From Akebia trifoliata (taxonomy: Eukaryota; Streptophyta; Magnoliopsida; Ranunculales; Lardizabalaceae): DNA of 64,000 bases. The position numbers were made by a program, and so were the translations under genes. Under the pieces are notes generated by a model that was not told the DNA's origin, ran no database searches, and saw nothing but the letters and a program-made list of their open reading frames with translations. The stretch's first letter is position 1. Each line of letters opens with the position of its first letter. The stretch spans positions 22,709,884 through 22,773,883 of the forward strand of contig CM030706.1 in NCBI GenBank assembly GCA_017979445.1, read 5' to 3'. Shown here piece after piece: positions 42,740-54,600 of this stretch.

Positions 42740-45480
42740 GGGTGCCAATAGCCATTCTAAAAAAATTCTTTCTTACCCAATTTAAGAGAGAAAAAAATGA
42801 CTCTTTGTCTCTCGTCCTCACTCTCTCTCTCTTAAAAAGTTTAGATCACACTATTTATTTATGTATCTGTCTCTTGCACGCACTCTCTTTCCACAGCATT
42901 CCAGATCTAGGGTTTGTGAACTCATTTCCCAAATTTGTCTCAAATCTACAAATCTTAATCAGATCTAGGGTTTGCGTGCATGCACACACACACACTTTCT
43001 CTCTCTGCATAGCTTCCCAGACCTACGATTTGCACACTCTCTCCCTCCACAGATTCTTAGATCTATGGTTTGTAGAGATCACAAGTCAAAAATGAAAGAA
43101 AACTCAAGAATTAGGGTTTATGTTCTTTGATTGGAACTCAAGGTTAATCGCATCTCTCACTGCTCTTCAATTTAATCAAAGAAGAACAAAACGACTCTTC
43201 CAATTTCTCTGTTCAGGTAAGGTTTTACTCTCTTTATCTTTCGTTCCATCTTTTGAGATTCGAGAATTTAATATTCTTTGATCACATAAGGTTTCTACAC
43301 TGGTGGACCAAATTACATTAGGGTTGTTGAATGATCTGAGTATTTTTTTTGGTAATTAGAGTTCGATTGGTTTTGTTACGGTTTGTTGAGATTTGGTAAT
43401 TAGGATAATTGAAACTTTGACCAGACACCCAATTGAAGGATGTTTTTCTTTTCAAAAAATTGTTTCGATTTATCTTACTTGAGCTAAAATTGTTTTGTTT
43501 TGTTTTTTTCCTATTTTGGGAGTTCTAGATTATAAAGAAAAATATTGGCAGGAAATAACTTTTTTTACCTAATTTATTATGCTCTTCAAGTGCTCAAAGA
43601 AGATTTTGTCTGAATGTATTTATATTTGATTCTAAGATTTGATATACTTTTCCACATTGGCATTAACTTAGCATCTTGTCACATAGAGTATGTATGGCAC
43701 TCAAGCTAATCCCCTAATATAGCCTCACCCAAGAGTCTAAGGAATTCCTTTGATTTCACTGTGGCACCCACATACTCAACAAAATGTTCACACACTTAGA
43801 AAGGGGGATCCACCATAGGTGTGATGAGGGAAAAAAGGATTGAGTATGTTTAGTTCATAGTTCTGTTCATGTCTTCAGGATTATGTTGTCTATGTGAAGA
43901 TATATATGCTTAGGAGAACTACATGCTTTTGTCCCTTGCAAGTATGCCAAAAAGGTACTTCAAAAGGAAATGCTTCCCCATGTTAGAGTTGAGGAATATT
44001 GTGAAATTAAGAATGCTTATTTTATTTCCACTCACAGCATCCCCATTTACTTTACTTTATTTGGGCTGATTGTCATTCTTAGTCATGTTAATGAAGTCAA
44101 TTCTTTTTTGGAGGATTAGGAATGGATTGGGTCAATTCAAAGATCTGATCCGAACTTTATTTGTAAATTATGAATGTATTTCAACCATCTTGTACTGATA
44201 TGAGTATTGCTCCTCTATCTAATAGTTGTCCATTAACTAGTAATCTGCATATGACTTCTTTTTTTCAATATAACCTTTTAAGTTCCATTTTTCTTTATGG
44301 AATTCGATAAGAGAGTGCCGTCAAAGTACTTTTTTCTGCCATTTTGTTGAGCCTCTACAAAACTGCATTAGTACCTATTATATCTTTCTTTTTCTTGCCA
44401 ACATATTTAAATCCTCTTTTTGCATTTACTTTTGGCAGAAACTCTTTGATCACTCCAAGCTCAAGTTTTTTACTTCTTTTCTCATGGATGTGAGACAACT
44501 GTTCCCATCACAGTTACAATTCCAGAATTACCAATGGAATTCAGACCATAGACATGTTCTAGAGGCCTGTAAAGACAAACTGAAGAAAATTTAGTTAGAC
44601 TATCTGGATTTATACCTTATCCACTTTCCTATAGCCACGAGGCATACTAGTGATTTCCTACTTGCCATTACATTTTTCACATTTGTTTTTTATTTGTATA
44701 TATGATTATGTGCAGTAGTTTATACCTCTCTATTTTTTTTAAGTTTTTTGTGTGTGTGTGTGTGTGTGTGTGTGGTGTTGGAGGGTTAATTGCTGTATTT
44801 TTGTAGTTGGTGATGTATATAATGAACCCACTTATCAAATAACTATAAAATGTACCTACTCCCATATCTATGTACTATACATGTGGTCCACTGAATGTTC
44901 AATCCAAGGTCTACTTCATAGATAGGGCATATCCCGAAAATCAAACTGAGTGAAGGATCTTAATCATTGCAGCTCATGCTATTTGAAACTAAATCGTAAT
45001 GGAACGGGATTAAAGTTACAATTAGAAGGGTAAATATTGGGTCCCCAATGTAGCTTCACTCATTTAGTATTTAGTTCATGATTTAGATCCTTTTGTTTTG
45101 TTTACAATGGGTTTGATGATTGAGAGTTGATCCAAGACAATTATTATTCTGTGGGTTATTTGGCATAAATTTTCTCTCATGTCCCATAAATGCAGGTGTG
45201 GATACAACTTTTAGTGCTCTTGATGAAGACGGTGTGTTGGACATAGACACAACCATTTCCCTTGAAATTACTTGGCATGCTATGGAAGATTAGTTTCCAA
45301 GGGTATTATTTGGAGCATCGGAATAAGGTAAACCTACCCATTTTAGTTTTTTTTGTTTGTTTGTTGGATCCGGCTCATTTTAATGATTGTTTTCTACATT
45401 ATGACTCCTTCCATCTGGAATCAGTTATAATGTCATAAGATCTTCATTTTTCGACAGTACCATGTGATGTAAGTACTCTT
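42740..45480 (+). pseudogene. Possible decayed host gene: promoter, 5' exon and scattered exon-like pieces
   Basis: The left part is CT-rich with several TCTAGGGTTT-type motifs, like a plant promoter and 5' UTR. CTCTGTTCAGGTAAGG near 43210 looks like a 5' splice site. ACTTTTGGCAG at about 44438 could be an acceptor before an exon-like stretch that holds a 38-codon ORF from ATG 44484. A better exon candidate is 45197-45329: AATGCAG precedes it and GTAAACC follows it. It reads TFSALDEDGVLDIDTT and SLEITWHAMED, then a TAG where a tryptophan codon would continue the frame. I do not recognise the protein. Stops and the lack of a continuous frame suggest a relic. Confidence 0.35.
44749..44774. repeat. 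(TG)13 microsatellite
   Basis: A perfect TG dinucleotide run of 26 bases. Confidence 0.95.
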
Positions 45481-46055
45481 TGTTAAAATATTTTGCTCTT
45501 TATATTCACAAGTCATTTAGATGAATAACACACAGAGTCAGGCAGGTTGGGGTGTTGGTACGCAATAGTATTGGCCTCTTTAAATAGATGACAACAAAGG
45601 GAACTGTTGAAGTAACACAAAAGAAACCTAAAGAATGGGAGATGAAAAGCCTAGTGGACTCTTTTTCATAAGCAAATATTTGTTAAGTTAATATTAAATG
45701 AGGTATAAAATAGCTCGATGAGATGGGTCTGTTTAAACAAAGACTTGCACATGGTCTATAACTGCTAGTTTATAGTTGTTTATCTTGTTATTTAATAATT
45801 GGTGTAATCGGTGTCATGAGAGATCATCTTTTTGAAAGGTTTGGTGGGTGAAATGGGAACACTTAGATATTCATGATTTCTACTTTTCTGGTAAACCAAA
45901 TATAAAAACTTGCTTGAAAGCTTTAGCTCATTGGTTGCTATCGTGTACTTCCGTTACACATGTCCGGCTCTTCCTCTCTCTCTCTCGGTTGGTCTGATAT
46001 TCTATCGACATGATTCCTCTATAAAGGGAAAGAAGTCCAAGCTGCCTCTCCTACT
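45481..46055. other. Non-coding stretch, nothing recognised
   Basis: No domain, repeat partner or splice-like structure was seen in these bases before the LTR start at 46056. Confidence 0.4.
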
Positions 46056-46628
46056 TGTAGAGACCCCAATTTGAATGGGCCCCTACTTGAAAGTGCCCAA
46101 AAACAACAATCTTTCAATAAAATTGGCCAACGGGCCTCAAAAGTCCGAATTACTCAAATATGACATTTTGATCGAACCGAGGCCCTTGAGACCTCCTAGT
46201 GGTTTAGTGGGCCCACCAAAAGGACTTGACCTACCCTACACCTCTCCAACCTCCACCACTCAGCTCCCAAAGTAAAAATACTCGATTTTTCGATAAATTC
46301 ACCAACGAGCCTAAAAAGCCCAATTTGCCAACACGTGGCGTTTTGATCAATCCAATGATCTCCAAAATCCCTAAAATGATAAATTATACAAAATGAGACT
46401 TGAGATATTCACTACTTTCCACAACCTTCACCGCTCCACCCCAAAACTCAAAAATACCCGATTTTCAATAAAACTCGCCAACGGGCCTAAAAAGCCCAAC
46501 TTGCTAACATATGGCATTTTGATCAAATCTAATATTTTCAAAAACCTAAAAAAAAATGAATAAAATAAATAAATGATACTTGGAAAACCTATCATTTCCT
46601 CTACCTTCATCGCTCCATCTCCGAAATT
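46056..46628 (+). repeat. Partial LTR of the B family, cut by the assembly gap
   Basis: It starts TGTAGAGACCCCAATTTGAATGGGCCCCTACTTG, closely like the B 3' LTR start at 28961. It contains three ~175-bp U3 tandem units with anchors near 46126, 46301 and 46477. It runs into the N gap and no other LTR part follows. Confidence 0.8.
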
Positions 46629-46728
46629 NNNNNNNNNNNNNNNNNNNNNNNNNNNNNNNNNNNNNNNNNNNNNNNNNNNNNNNNNNNNNNNNNNNNNNNN
46701 NNNNNNNNNNNNNNNNNNNNNNNNNNNN
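46629..46728. other. Assembly gap of exactly 100 N
   Basis: A run of 100 N, the usual placeholder for a gap of unknown size. The sequence left of it belongs to a B-type LTR and the right to a C-type LTR. Confidence 0.99.
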
Positions 46729-48024
46729 TTGAGATAAAAAGAAGCTTTACAAAAAAAATCACTAAAAAATGATCAAATTATCAAAATACCCCCCGACATC
46801 AAAACATCTTTAGAGCCTACATTACACTTAGGAAAATATTTTCGAACATATAAAACAACAAATTAAAATCAAGTAAATCATTTCACTAATTTTCACAAGA
46901 TTCGATAAAATTATCAAAATGCCCTCATAGAGTCACAACCATTTCACGCTAAAAACCTATAAGTGATATAAATAAATACTTTCATTGAATTCCTTATGAA
47001 AAACTAATTTTAAAACATCTCAAAATATCAAAAAACGACTTCTCAACGTAAAAGTCCTCTTTGAGGGTAAAACAGTAATTTTTCAAATCTAAAAATATAA
47101 AATTTTAAAATTAATAATTAAAAAAGTTAATTAACGTAAAGTGAAATCTTAATAAATTAAATTAAAATTTTAAACAAATAAAATTATTTATTAAGCCCAC
47201 AGATCAAATTTTAAGTGATAACCTATTTATTTAAGTAGGGCCCACATAATATTTATTAAAACATCCCTCCATTTGGGCTCCCAAAGAATTAAAATATAAT
47301 TAGGGTGTTCTCGAAAAAATTAAAAAATATTCATTATACGTAAGATTCAAAATCCTAATTCAAGAGACTTAATTAAACAACTTAACCTTATCTCGAAGAT
47401 ACCTAGTCTAACTAAAAAACTCTCAAAAACCTCTATAAAAATATGCATTCATAACCTAAACTCATAATCCAAGAAAAATCATAGGAAAGAGAGGTCAAAA
47501 ACTTTCCCCAGTCTTCCCAAAACCCTAAATTTGAAGTCCTAGATCCCTACCTAACACCCAAACTCCATTTTTTACTTAAAAAATACCCTGAAATCCTAAA
47601 AAAAAAATACTTAGAAACCTTCAAAATAACCAGAATATCCAAAAGATATTCAAATCTAGGAGGAGGATACCTCATCTTGGAGATTAGAAACAGATCTAAT
47701 GACGAAAATAAAAGCAGTAAGACTCACACAAGGAATACTCTCCGCCAATTCTGAGGGAATCAACCATCACAATCACCTAGGTAAACTAGTTTTTTTTATT
47801 TATTTTATTGTTTAGGTCATTTTTTAGCAATGTAATTTTTGGGAAAAGTAGAGACCGACATTCACCGGGCGGGATTGGTACTTAACACTTTCCAATCCCA
47901 TAATGTGATCACCGGACTTGTTCTTTTTGTAGATCATTACTTCTTTATCTATTTTGAGTCATGTTTCGGTTCCTAGACCAAAAACCTAGGTAATAACTCC
48001 CAAACACCAAAAATTGGATCTGCA
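46729..48024 (+). repeat. Diverged C-family LTR, partial
   Basis: It follows the C LTR from about 10381 to the end, with GAATTCCTTATGAAAAAC, AAGTCCTCT and a TAGAGACCGACATTCACCGGGCGGGATTGG-type U5 in order. Many differences are C-to-T or G-to-A, for example ACATTACACTTAGG for ACGTTACGCTTAGG. That is the decay expected of old, methylated CG-containing DNA. The left end is in the gap, and the right end fades near 48024. Confidence 0.75.
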
Positions 48025-49110
48025 CACGTATAATTTGTCATAAAATACAATTAAATACATCAAACATGAAGGTCTTGGCATGAATTTAAAATAACGAAAA
48101 TAATTCTACGTTTTTAAAACACATGATAAATTTTTGTTAAAAATCCTAAATGTAATTTTTTGAAATCTACGATTATTAGTAAGAATCATAGGCCACTACC
48201 AATCTTTGGTTGTTAGAATTGAAAAACATGCATGAAGATTGAGGTGATCAACACAAAAATCAAGGCAGGTTTAACGTGGAGAAGACTAATTTTTTATGAA
48301 ATAAGGAGAAAGAGAAGAGAAAAATAAAAAAGAAATGGATGAGATTTGTAGAGTTTGACGCTGCGAACGTTTTTTCTTTCTTCGTCGAGCGGTAATGAAA
48401 GTTCATTCGCGATGAATTTGTGATCTAAGTTGGTAAAAAATCAACGTTTTCTTTTAAATCAAATTGGGTTTGTTTTGGACTGATTTAAGAGAAAATGAAT
48501 AGTAACTTTCATTTAAAATTTTTTATATAAGTCGGCGGCACGAAATTAGTATTTTCAACGTCATTTCATTTAATGATAACTCGACTATTTGGAGTCCGAA
48601 ACTGACGAATGAATGCTCCATTTTTTTAAATTATTTCGTTGCGGATATAATGGTGAGATCAGATTCTAAAAATTCTCAATTAATCAAAAATTCACTTTTT
48701 CAGCCTGGTCCGATCCAAAATTAACGTTGTTTCCTTTTTAGACGATAATTCGACTTTCTAAGCTCTAAAAATGATAAGTAAATACTCAATTTTCTATAAT
48801 TTTTCATTTTAGACCCAATGGTGTAATCGAAATTTAAAAATTCTTGCTTTAGCAAAAATTTATTTTTTTAGTTCGATCTGACTCGAAAATCAAAGATTTT
48901 ACAATTTTTTTGTTTGGACTTGTATTTGAGCCTGCTTACATGCTAAAATATGTTTTTCGACCATTTGGAATCCAATGGTGAGGTTTCATTTTATTAAAAA
49001 TGATCAAAAAAATTCTAAAGTTTTACCCTAAGTCCCACTTTTAGAATTTTCTCAAAATTCTACTATTTATTTTTTCTCGAGATATAAATAAAAAAACTCA
49101 GGATATTACA
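48025..49110. repeat. AT-rich stretch with two diverged ~180-bp units
   Basis: 48557-48735 and 48736-48910 share an order of phrases: ATGATAACTCGACT / ACGATAATTCGACT, TCTAAAAATTCTCAATT / TTTAAAAATTCTTGCTTT and a CGATCC/CGATCT phrase. The remainder has no coding pattern. It may be a diverged LTR or satellite relic. Confidence 0.45.
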
Positions 49111-50206
49111 ATTGTGATGTTGGATTTTTGATGTGGTAGTCCATTTGAGCAAAATGATGCTTAGTAAGGCTCCAAATCTTACTGTGTTTGTAAGGAAAGT
49201 GTTTCATATCCCAAAAAACTTGTATCAGCATTAGGGATGTTCACCAAATGAATAGATTAGAGGGGAAGATATTTGTTGGGATTCTCAAGAAAATGGATGG
49301 AAATTTAGTTCATATCACAAGTAGCTTAGAAGAACCCATATAGATATGATAATTGCAAGATTCCATGATTCATTTAGAAAAACTATAAGCTGACTGTGTT
49401 AGTTGTTCACCTTGTATAAGCGTGTAGATGGAGAATAAATAAAACAAACCTTAAAAGATTGGCAAGTAAAGGTTGAATCCACCAGGATAGTGGGGAATAC
49501 TCTTAAAATTAAAAGCAATTGCAGTTCAAATTTCAAAAGAATTTAAAACGATTTTGAAGTTGATGTTTGAGTTACAAACTACAAAAGTAGAAATTAATTT
49601 GGGAAAATAAATCATTAGAGAAGATGAATCCACCAAGAACAATAGAATTTAAGTTTACTACCCCAATCTACTTCAATTATCTCAATCCAATTGGTAAGCC
49701 TATGCACATGTTCGGAAGATAATTCATTGAGAATCACCATTAATAAAGAGCTAAAGCCATGAATCCTTCCTTACATACTCAATTCTCAATAACTAGATGT
49801 TCAGATTAAGTATGGATCAGCTTGAGCCTAATTAGTAAGAAAATCTTAAGCAAAGTAAGAAGAAAAGTAATTAATGCATTTAAACCATTTGAGAAGAACT
49901 AGAAGTAAATTGAAATTGAAACTAAAATATTTTTGCTCTTGGCTTCATCAATCTCTCTAACGAACTATTTATTGCAAGATCAAGAGGGAAAAAAGAATAA
50001 AGATAAACAAAGTAACAAACCTTTATTGATTGCAACTTCAAATACGTTATTTCTTTATAAAATTTATAGAGAAGTTGGGGAAGAAGAAAAGAACCTAAAC
50101 TAAACTAATTACACAGTCTAGCCTCAAAACCATGGCCCAAGGGGTTTATTTATAACTCATTTGACACATTCTAAGGTTGTACATGTGTGAGATTAGCAAT
50201 TACAAT
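49111..50206 (-). repeat. Possible diverged LTR-like stretch, minus strand
   Basis: No coding domain was seen. 49440-50206 has a layout resembling the Athila LTR at 41027-42259: a GGTTGAATCCACCAGGATAGTGGGG phrase near its start and a minus-strand TATAAATA box at 50147-50154. The primary similarity is weak, so this is a structural guess. 49111-49440 is unassigned. Confidence 0.3.
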
Positions 50207-50709
50207 TGTAGATACAAAAACTTGCACTACCTTGAGATCTGTGATGATGCCTCGTGATCTACTCTCCTCGTACTCTTGAGTGCGCTTGCAACAATACCTT
50301 TCTGATGTTCAAGTTAGACCCTTAGTACTAAGATATTGTAAAATTTAGAGAGGGGAAAACTCATACCTTTTACTACCTCTGTCCATTTATTTATAGAGAT
50401 GAAACCTTAGGATCCCTTTAGATCTTATTATCGATTTGACCCTTATCCAATTTAGAAGGTAGACCTTAATTGGTGATTTGAGAGTGTATCTAGTATATAT
50501 CTATCCCTATACATTCTTCCTTTTTTGGGATTTCCACTCACTAGAGTTTTAACCTCTTTTCACCTAATACCGGATTTTATCCAACCGAGACCTGAACCCA
50601 TGATTAGTTTGTGACCGAACACCGAGCTTACACTCGTATCTTTATACCAAACTCAAATTCCTAGGTGTCATATGTCTCCTATTGATACTTAACGAGAAAT
50701 ATCCTTACA
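50207..50709 (-). repeat. 0.5-kb LTR-like repeat, copy 1
   Basis: It matches the broken copy at 54260-54336 plus 59194-59614 across nearly its whole length: ACTTGCACTACCTTGAGATC at one end and AAATATCCT-ACA at the other. On the minus strand it starts TGTAAGGATATTT and has a TATAAATA-type box in GGTTTCATCTCTATAAATAA. This suggests a solo LTR. No convincing target duplication was found. Confidence 0.6.
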
Positions 50710-51019
50710 ATACCCTCTTTTAGGGGTTTGGACTTTTAGTTCAAGTACTTGAGAATAAATGAATGGTACCATGTGACTCATGTTCACACACCTTATAAAT
50801 TCTTATTTCAAGGTCTAAGATTTGTTTAGTAAATGTTCATGTCATTCGTCATCCAACTGTTTCACCTTCGAAAGTACGACGACTATAATTACCTCAATTT
50901 ATTTGAATCATTGATTTTTGTTATATGCTTTGAACTATTTTTCTTCTATAAACACATTGTCTATTTCCCCCATTTTTTGTCATTTCCTCTTATCGATCGG
51001 GTTAGGTGTCTTTTTACGT
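50710..51019. other. Non-coding stretch, nothing recognised
   Basis: No repeat partner or protein pattern was seen. The + strand ORF at 50833-51207 runs into the following tandem array and is not a gene. Confidence 0.4.
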
Positions 51020-51560
51020 GCCAAGACTTTTGTTGTGTGCCGACTCCCTCAGAGTTAGACTTGGCTCCTGTAATGAGCCAAGGTCTTTCCAATCCCCAAA
51101 CGGTCAGGCTTGACTCTTGTAATGAGCCAAGGCTTTCCAACCCCCAAATGGTCGGGTTGAGCTCCTGTAATGAGCCAAGACTTGCCAATCCCAATGGTCG
51201 GGCTTGACTCCCGCAATGAACTTCTGTAATAAGTCAAGATTTGCCAACCCCCAATGGTCAGTCTTGGCTCCCGTAGTGAGTCAAGGCTTGCCAACCCTAG
51301 ACAATCGGGCTTAGTTCCTATAATGAGTCAAGACTTGCCAACCCCAAACAGCTAACCCCAAATGGTCAGGCTTGACTTCTGCAATGAGCCAAAGTTTGCC
51401 AACCCAAAATGATTGGGCTTAGCTCCTATAATATGCCAAGACTTGCCAACCCCCAATAGTCTGGTTTGACTCCCACAATTAGTCAAGGCTTGCCAACCCT
51501 ATAAGGTTGGGCTTGGCTCCCGTAACAAGTCAAGGCTTTTCAATCCCAAATGGCTAGGTG
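51020..51560. repeat. Tandem array of ~60-bp units, about 8 copies
   Basis: Each unit contains a CTTGCCAACCCC phrase, then AATGGTCGGGCTTGACTCC, then TGTAATGAGCCAAG. Copies vary in length and sequence. ORFs on both strands here simply encode the repeat. Confidence 0.82.
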
Positions 51561-51760
51561 TGCTCTAAGTGATCCTGCATAACTGACTTAAGATGTGAAC
51601 CAAACTTCCCAAATGAGTCGGGCGTGGTACTAAGTGACCCCACACAATCGACTTAGGATGTAGACCGGACTCCCAATATGAGTCAGGTGTGACACTAAGT
51701 GGTCCCGCACGATTGACTTAAGATGTGAACCAGACTCCCCATATGAGTTGGGTGTGTGTC
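51561..51760. repeat. Tandem array of ~65-bp units, about 3 copies
   Basis: Units read GTG-ACTAAGTGATCC-GCA-AA-TGACTTA followed by AGATGTGAACCAGACTCCC and ATGAGTCGGG. It follows directly on the 60-bp array but is a different unit. Confidence 0.78.
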
Positions 51761-53016
51761 AGGTTTCTCTACATCCTACATCTTTAAAGTAACATGGACA
51801 CAAAATAATAATAATTGCATAAAACAATAAGGCAATTAGTTCTCAGTCCGATGTTGTAAATCCGCATCAGCCTAAAACAACATAGTTTGATTGAATCCAA
51901 TTTGTAAATTGATTTCCTAAGTTAAACCCACTCGACTCGTTGAGTCGAGGTCAGCTGCCCATTAACAAATTAGTCCTCCAAATTAAGCCCTTATTTATGC
52001 CATATGACATGTTGAAACTCTTTGACTCGAATGAACATGGAAATGGGCTCGACAAAATTCCATGATTTGGTCGAATTATCAATCAATAATTTGGAATCCT
52101 TTGCTTAATCGACTTCCCAAATTATCAATCGATTTCATTAAGTTCCTTTTGAATGAGTTCATCCATTTAACTCAATCAAATTTCTTGGCTTAGTTGAATT
52201 CTCAATTAATTGATTTGGCTTGATTGAGCATATAGACTCACTCAAGTCATTAAATAACAAAACTCGGCTAAATTAGACCTTTCATTTTGGTTAGGATAAA
52301 TTTTTTTGATGGACTTTGAAATATTCAATATGTTGTATAGACGTAATACTGTAAGAGTATCTGTCTGGTTTGTCATTTTCCAAGATGGAGTAATTCTTGA
52401 TACTCAAACTCTCCACAAACAAAGAGTTTTTTTGTGGCATTTTAGTATACACCTGTGAGCGTGAGCCTAAACACCATTGTAAGTATTCATTATTGGTTTG
52501 TTGGATGACCATGCCTCCATCACACAGTCAACACACGCTTCCATCTAAGCATATCTTTGGCCCAAGCCCACTAAATGAGAAGTACTTTGACGAGACTTCA
52601 CGACTCGTCACCCATATCTTTCTATCCATGTTTCTCTTTTAATAAAAAAAAATCAAGAGAGAGACCTCAAGTCCCACATCAAAAATTGATGAGTACAACG
52701 TACAACCCAATAAATCCTAACTTTACCTTTTAATGTTTCTTGCTTTCCTATACCGCTTATGTCTCAATGCCTACGTTTCCTCACAAACAAAATGACATGG
52801 GTCTACGTTTAGGCTCTTTTATTGATCAAGAGCTGTCCTAGGATGGTTTCCATATACATCATAATTGATGTGTATATGAAGCACACAATTCCCTTCCCTT
52901 GTTCTTGCTAATTTTGCTGTATAGGTGTACAATTTTTTTTTAAAAGTAAATCATAGAGACAGAGACGGACTCCAAACCTTTTCCATTCTTAGAAGTTTAA
53001 ACTGCAACAATAATAA

Positions 53017-53017
<1 letters not shown>
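51761..53017. other. Non-coding stretch, no gene recognised
   Basis: 51850-52260 has repeated AATTGATT and TTGACTCG-like phrases but no clear unit. 52400-52640 and 52800-52990 show no domain in any frame. Nothing here supports a gene call. Confidence 0.4.
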
Positions 53018-53064
<47 letters not shown>

Positions 53065-53071
53065 TATATAT
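53018..53071. repeat. (TA)n microsatellite, left of MITE
   Basis: A nearly pure AT dinucleotide run with one C and one missing base. Confidence 0.9.
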
Positions 53072-53436
53072 GGATCCCGTTCCGCAACAAACACTTTGAC
53101 AAACATTTTGGCAAAACATTTTTCAAAACATGGGTTAGAGGTTTTGGAATGGGCTGATTTTTGGTGAGGATGATCTCTACGGTGAGGAGATCATCCTCAC
53201 CAAAAATCAGCCCATTCCAAAACTTTTAGCTCCAGTTTACAAGTTGAAAAATTGTGGACCATCCATTTTTTGTAAACCATTTTTGATGGGATTAGAAGTT
53301 TTGGAATGGGCTGATTTTTGGTGATGATGATCTCCTCACCAAAGAGATCATCCTCACCAAAAATCAGTCCATTTCAAAACCTCTAACCTATGTTTTGAAA
53401 AATGTTTTGCCAAAATGTTTGTTGCTGAATATTTCC
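53072..53436. mobile_element. MITE with long terminal inverted repeats and nested hairpins
   Basis: About 365 bp. The left end has GCAACAAACA then TTTTGGCAAAACATTTTTCAA, ACAT, GGGTTAGAGGTTTTG. The right end is the inverse with a few mismatches and ends TTTGTTGC. Inside, 53141-53177 and 53187-53223 are perfect 37-bp inverted arms with a 9-base loop, and a second, slightly imperfect hairpin with the same arm sequence lies at about 53300-53380. It sits between two (TA)n tracts, the layout I recall for Micron-type MITEs. It has no coding capacity. Confidence 0.8.
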
Positions 53437-53463
53437 ATATATATATATATATATATATATATA
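53437..53463. repeat. (TA)n microsatellite, right of MITE
   Basis: A pure AT dinucleotide run directly after the MITE. Confidence 0.9.
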
Positions 53464-54259
53464 CACCTGGTAGTATCAACACCAGAGTGTGGCTTTTGTT
53501 TTACTCCAAGACAACATATATACTATGGTGAATTGTAACAGTCCAGAATGATTCCAACCGACCATAATCTCCATACACCAAAAATGATGTGTAGGCCTAT
53601 GAACCAAAACATAACCTGCTTCATCTCTTTTACTACTATCATCTGGAATGAGGGTGGTGAAAGGGAAATATAGAACCAAAATCTATTGAAATCAAAAGGG
53701 TTTAATCATTGAATCCAAGCCACCGATCTAAACCCCAACAAAGAAATAAGTTATGACCGACACTTTAGTCACCGATTTAAACCGAGCCCATCAATCAAAA
53801 CCACCCCCCCCCCCCCTCCACCCCACACACAATTGTGTTGTGATCCGCACTTGCTTGGATGACCCAATTATGGGGAACCTAATTCCATTGCAACCTTCAA
53901 AGGATCGGTTCCTTTATGGACTTTTTTCCAACAATATCCCCATAGTTTGGTGATCCAATAATAAGAAACAATCACATATCTATGTGGTGTTTGGGTACAT
54001 GGAACTTGATCTTCTTCATGCCCTAATCCATCTAGATGTGCATACAAATATAGGGTTTTAAGATAACTCAAATCAGATTCAACGATGGATTATCCCCTAT
54101 CGCTAGTGTTTGACCATCACTTTGCAATCTAAAAATCTGATCAACAATCCATGATGTGTCCCTTAACAAAATCAAATTTTAAATCCTTACTGTAAACTGA
54201 CCATGGCTGGTAGAGCATAGTCGTTTCTCCTTGTATGATTCTCATAGACAATGCCAAAT
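53464..54259. other. Non-coding stretch, nothing recognised
   Basis: It contains a run of 13 C at 53804-53816. No domain or repeat partner was seen, and short ORFs on both strands overlap each other without family features. Confidence 0.4.
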
Positions 54260-54336
54260 TGTACATGCAAAAAACTTGCACTACCTTGAGATCTATGATG
54301 ATCTCGCGATCTCATCTTCTCGTACCCCTGGGTATG
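54260..54336 (-). repeat. 0.5-kb LTR-like repeat, copy 2, left part
   Basis: It matches the start of copy 1 at 50207 (AAAACTTGCACTACCTTGAGATC and onward) and is cut at GTATG by copia element E. It resumes at 59194. Confidence 0.7.
54332..54336. repeat. Target-site duplication GTATG (left copy)
   Basis: GTATG flanks the left LTR of element E and recurs at 59189-59193. Confidence 0.9.
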
Positions 54337-54584
54337 TGTAAAGAAAGGAAAAGAAAATTTTCCTTTGAATTGAATTTTATTGAATTAGAAGATGTAGCTT
54401 TATACAAAAGATTTCCTACAATCATGCTAATCTATTCTAGGTAATCTAAGTATAAAAGGCAACTAAACAAATATACAACCAATACAATATATCTGTCAAT
54501 GAGTGGATAAGGAAACAAAACAGATATACAACTAATGCAATATATTCTTCAAGGAATGGCTGGATATCATTGACCTTCTCAACA
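54337..54584 (-). repeat. 3' LTR of copia element E
   Basis: On the + strand it runs TGTAAAGAAAGG to CTTCTCAACA; on the minus strand it starts TGTTGAGAAGG. It matches 58941-59188 over the full 248 bp. Confidence 0.92.
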
Positions 54585-54600
54585 CTCCTCCTCAAGTTTG
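54585..54600 (-). promoter_or_regulatory. Polypurine tract of copia element E
   Basis: The minus strand reads CAAACTTGAGGAGGAG directly before the 3' LTR start TGTTGAG. Confidence 0.8.

Noticed and set aside
42742..43095. 117-codon ORF rich in Leu and Ser
   Set aside because: It translates CT-rich repeated promoter-like sequence with TCTAGGGTTT motifs and has no domain.
49135..49400. Exon-like stretch with VFHIPKN
   Set aside because: Stops occur every 10-25 codons in each frame and no family could be recognised.
50961..51294. Overlapping ORFs on both strands with repeated residues
   Set aside because: They only encode the ~60-bp tandem array; both strands are open because the unit lacks stops.
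52925..53167. 80-codon ORF across the TA tract
   Set aside because: It translates the microsatellite and the left arm of the MITE.
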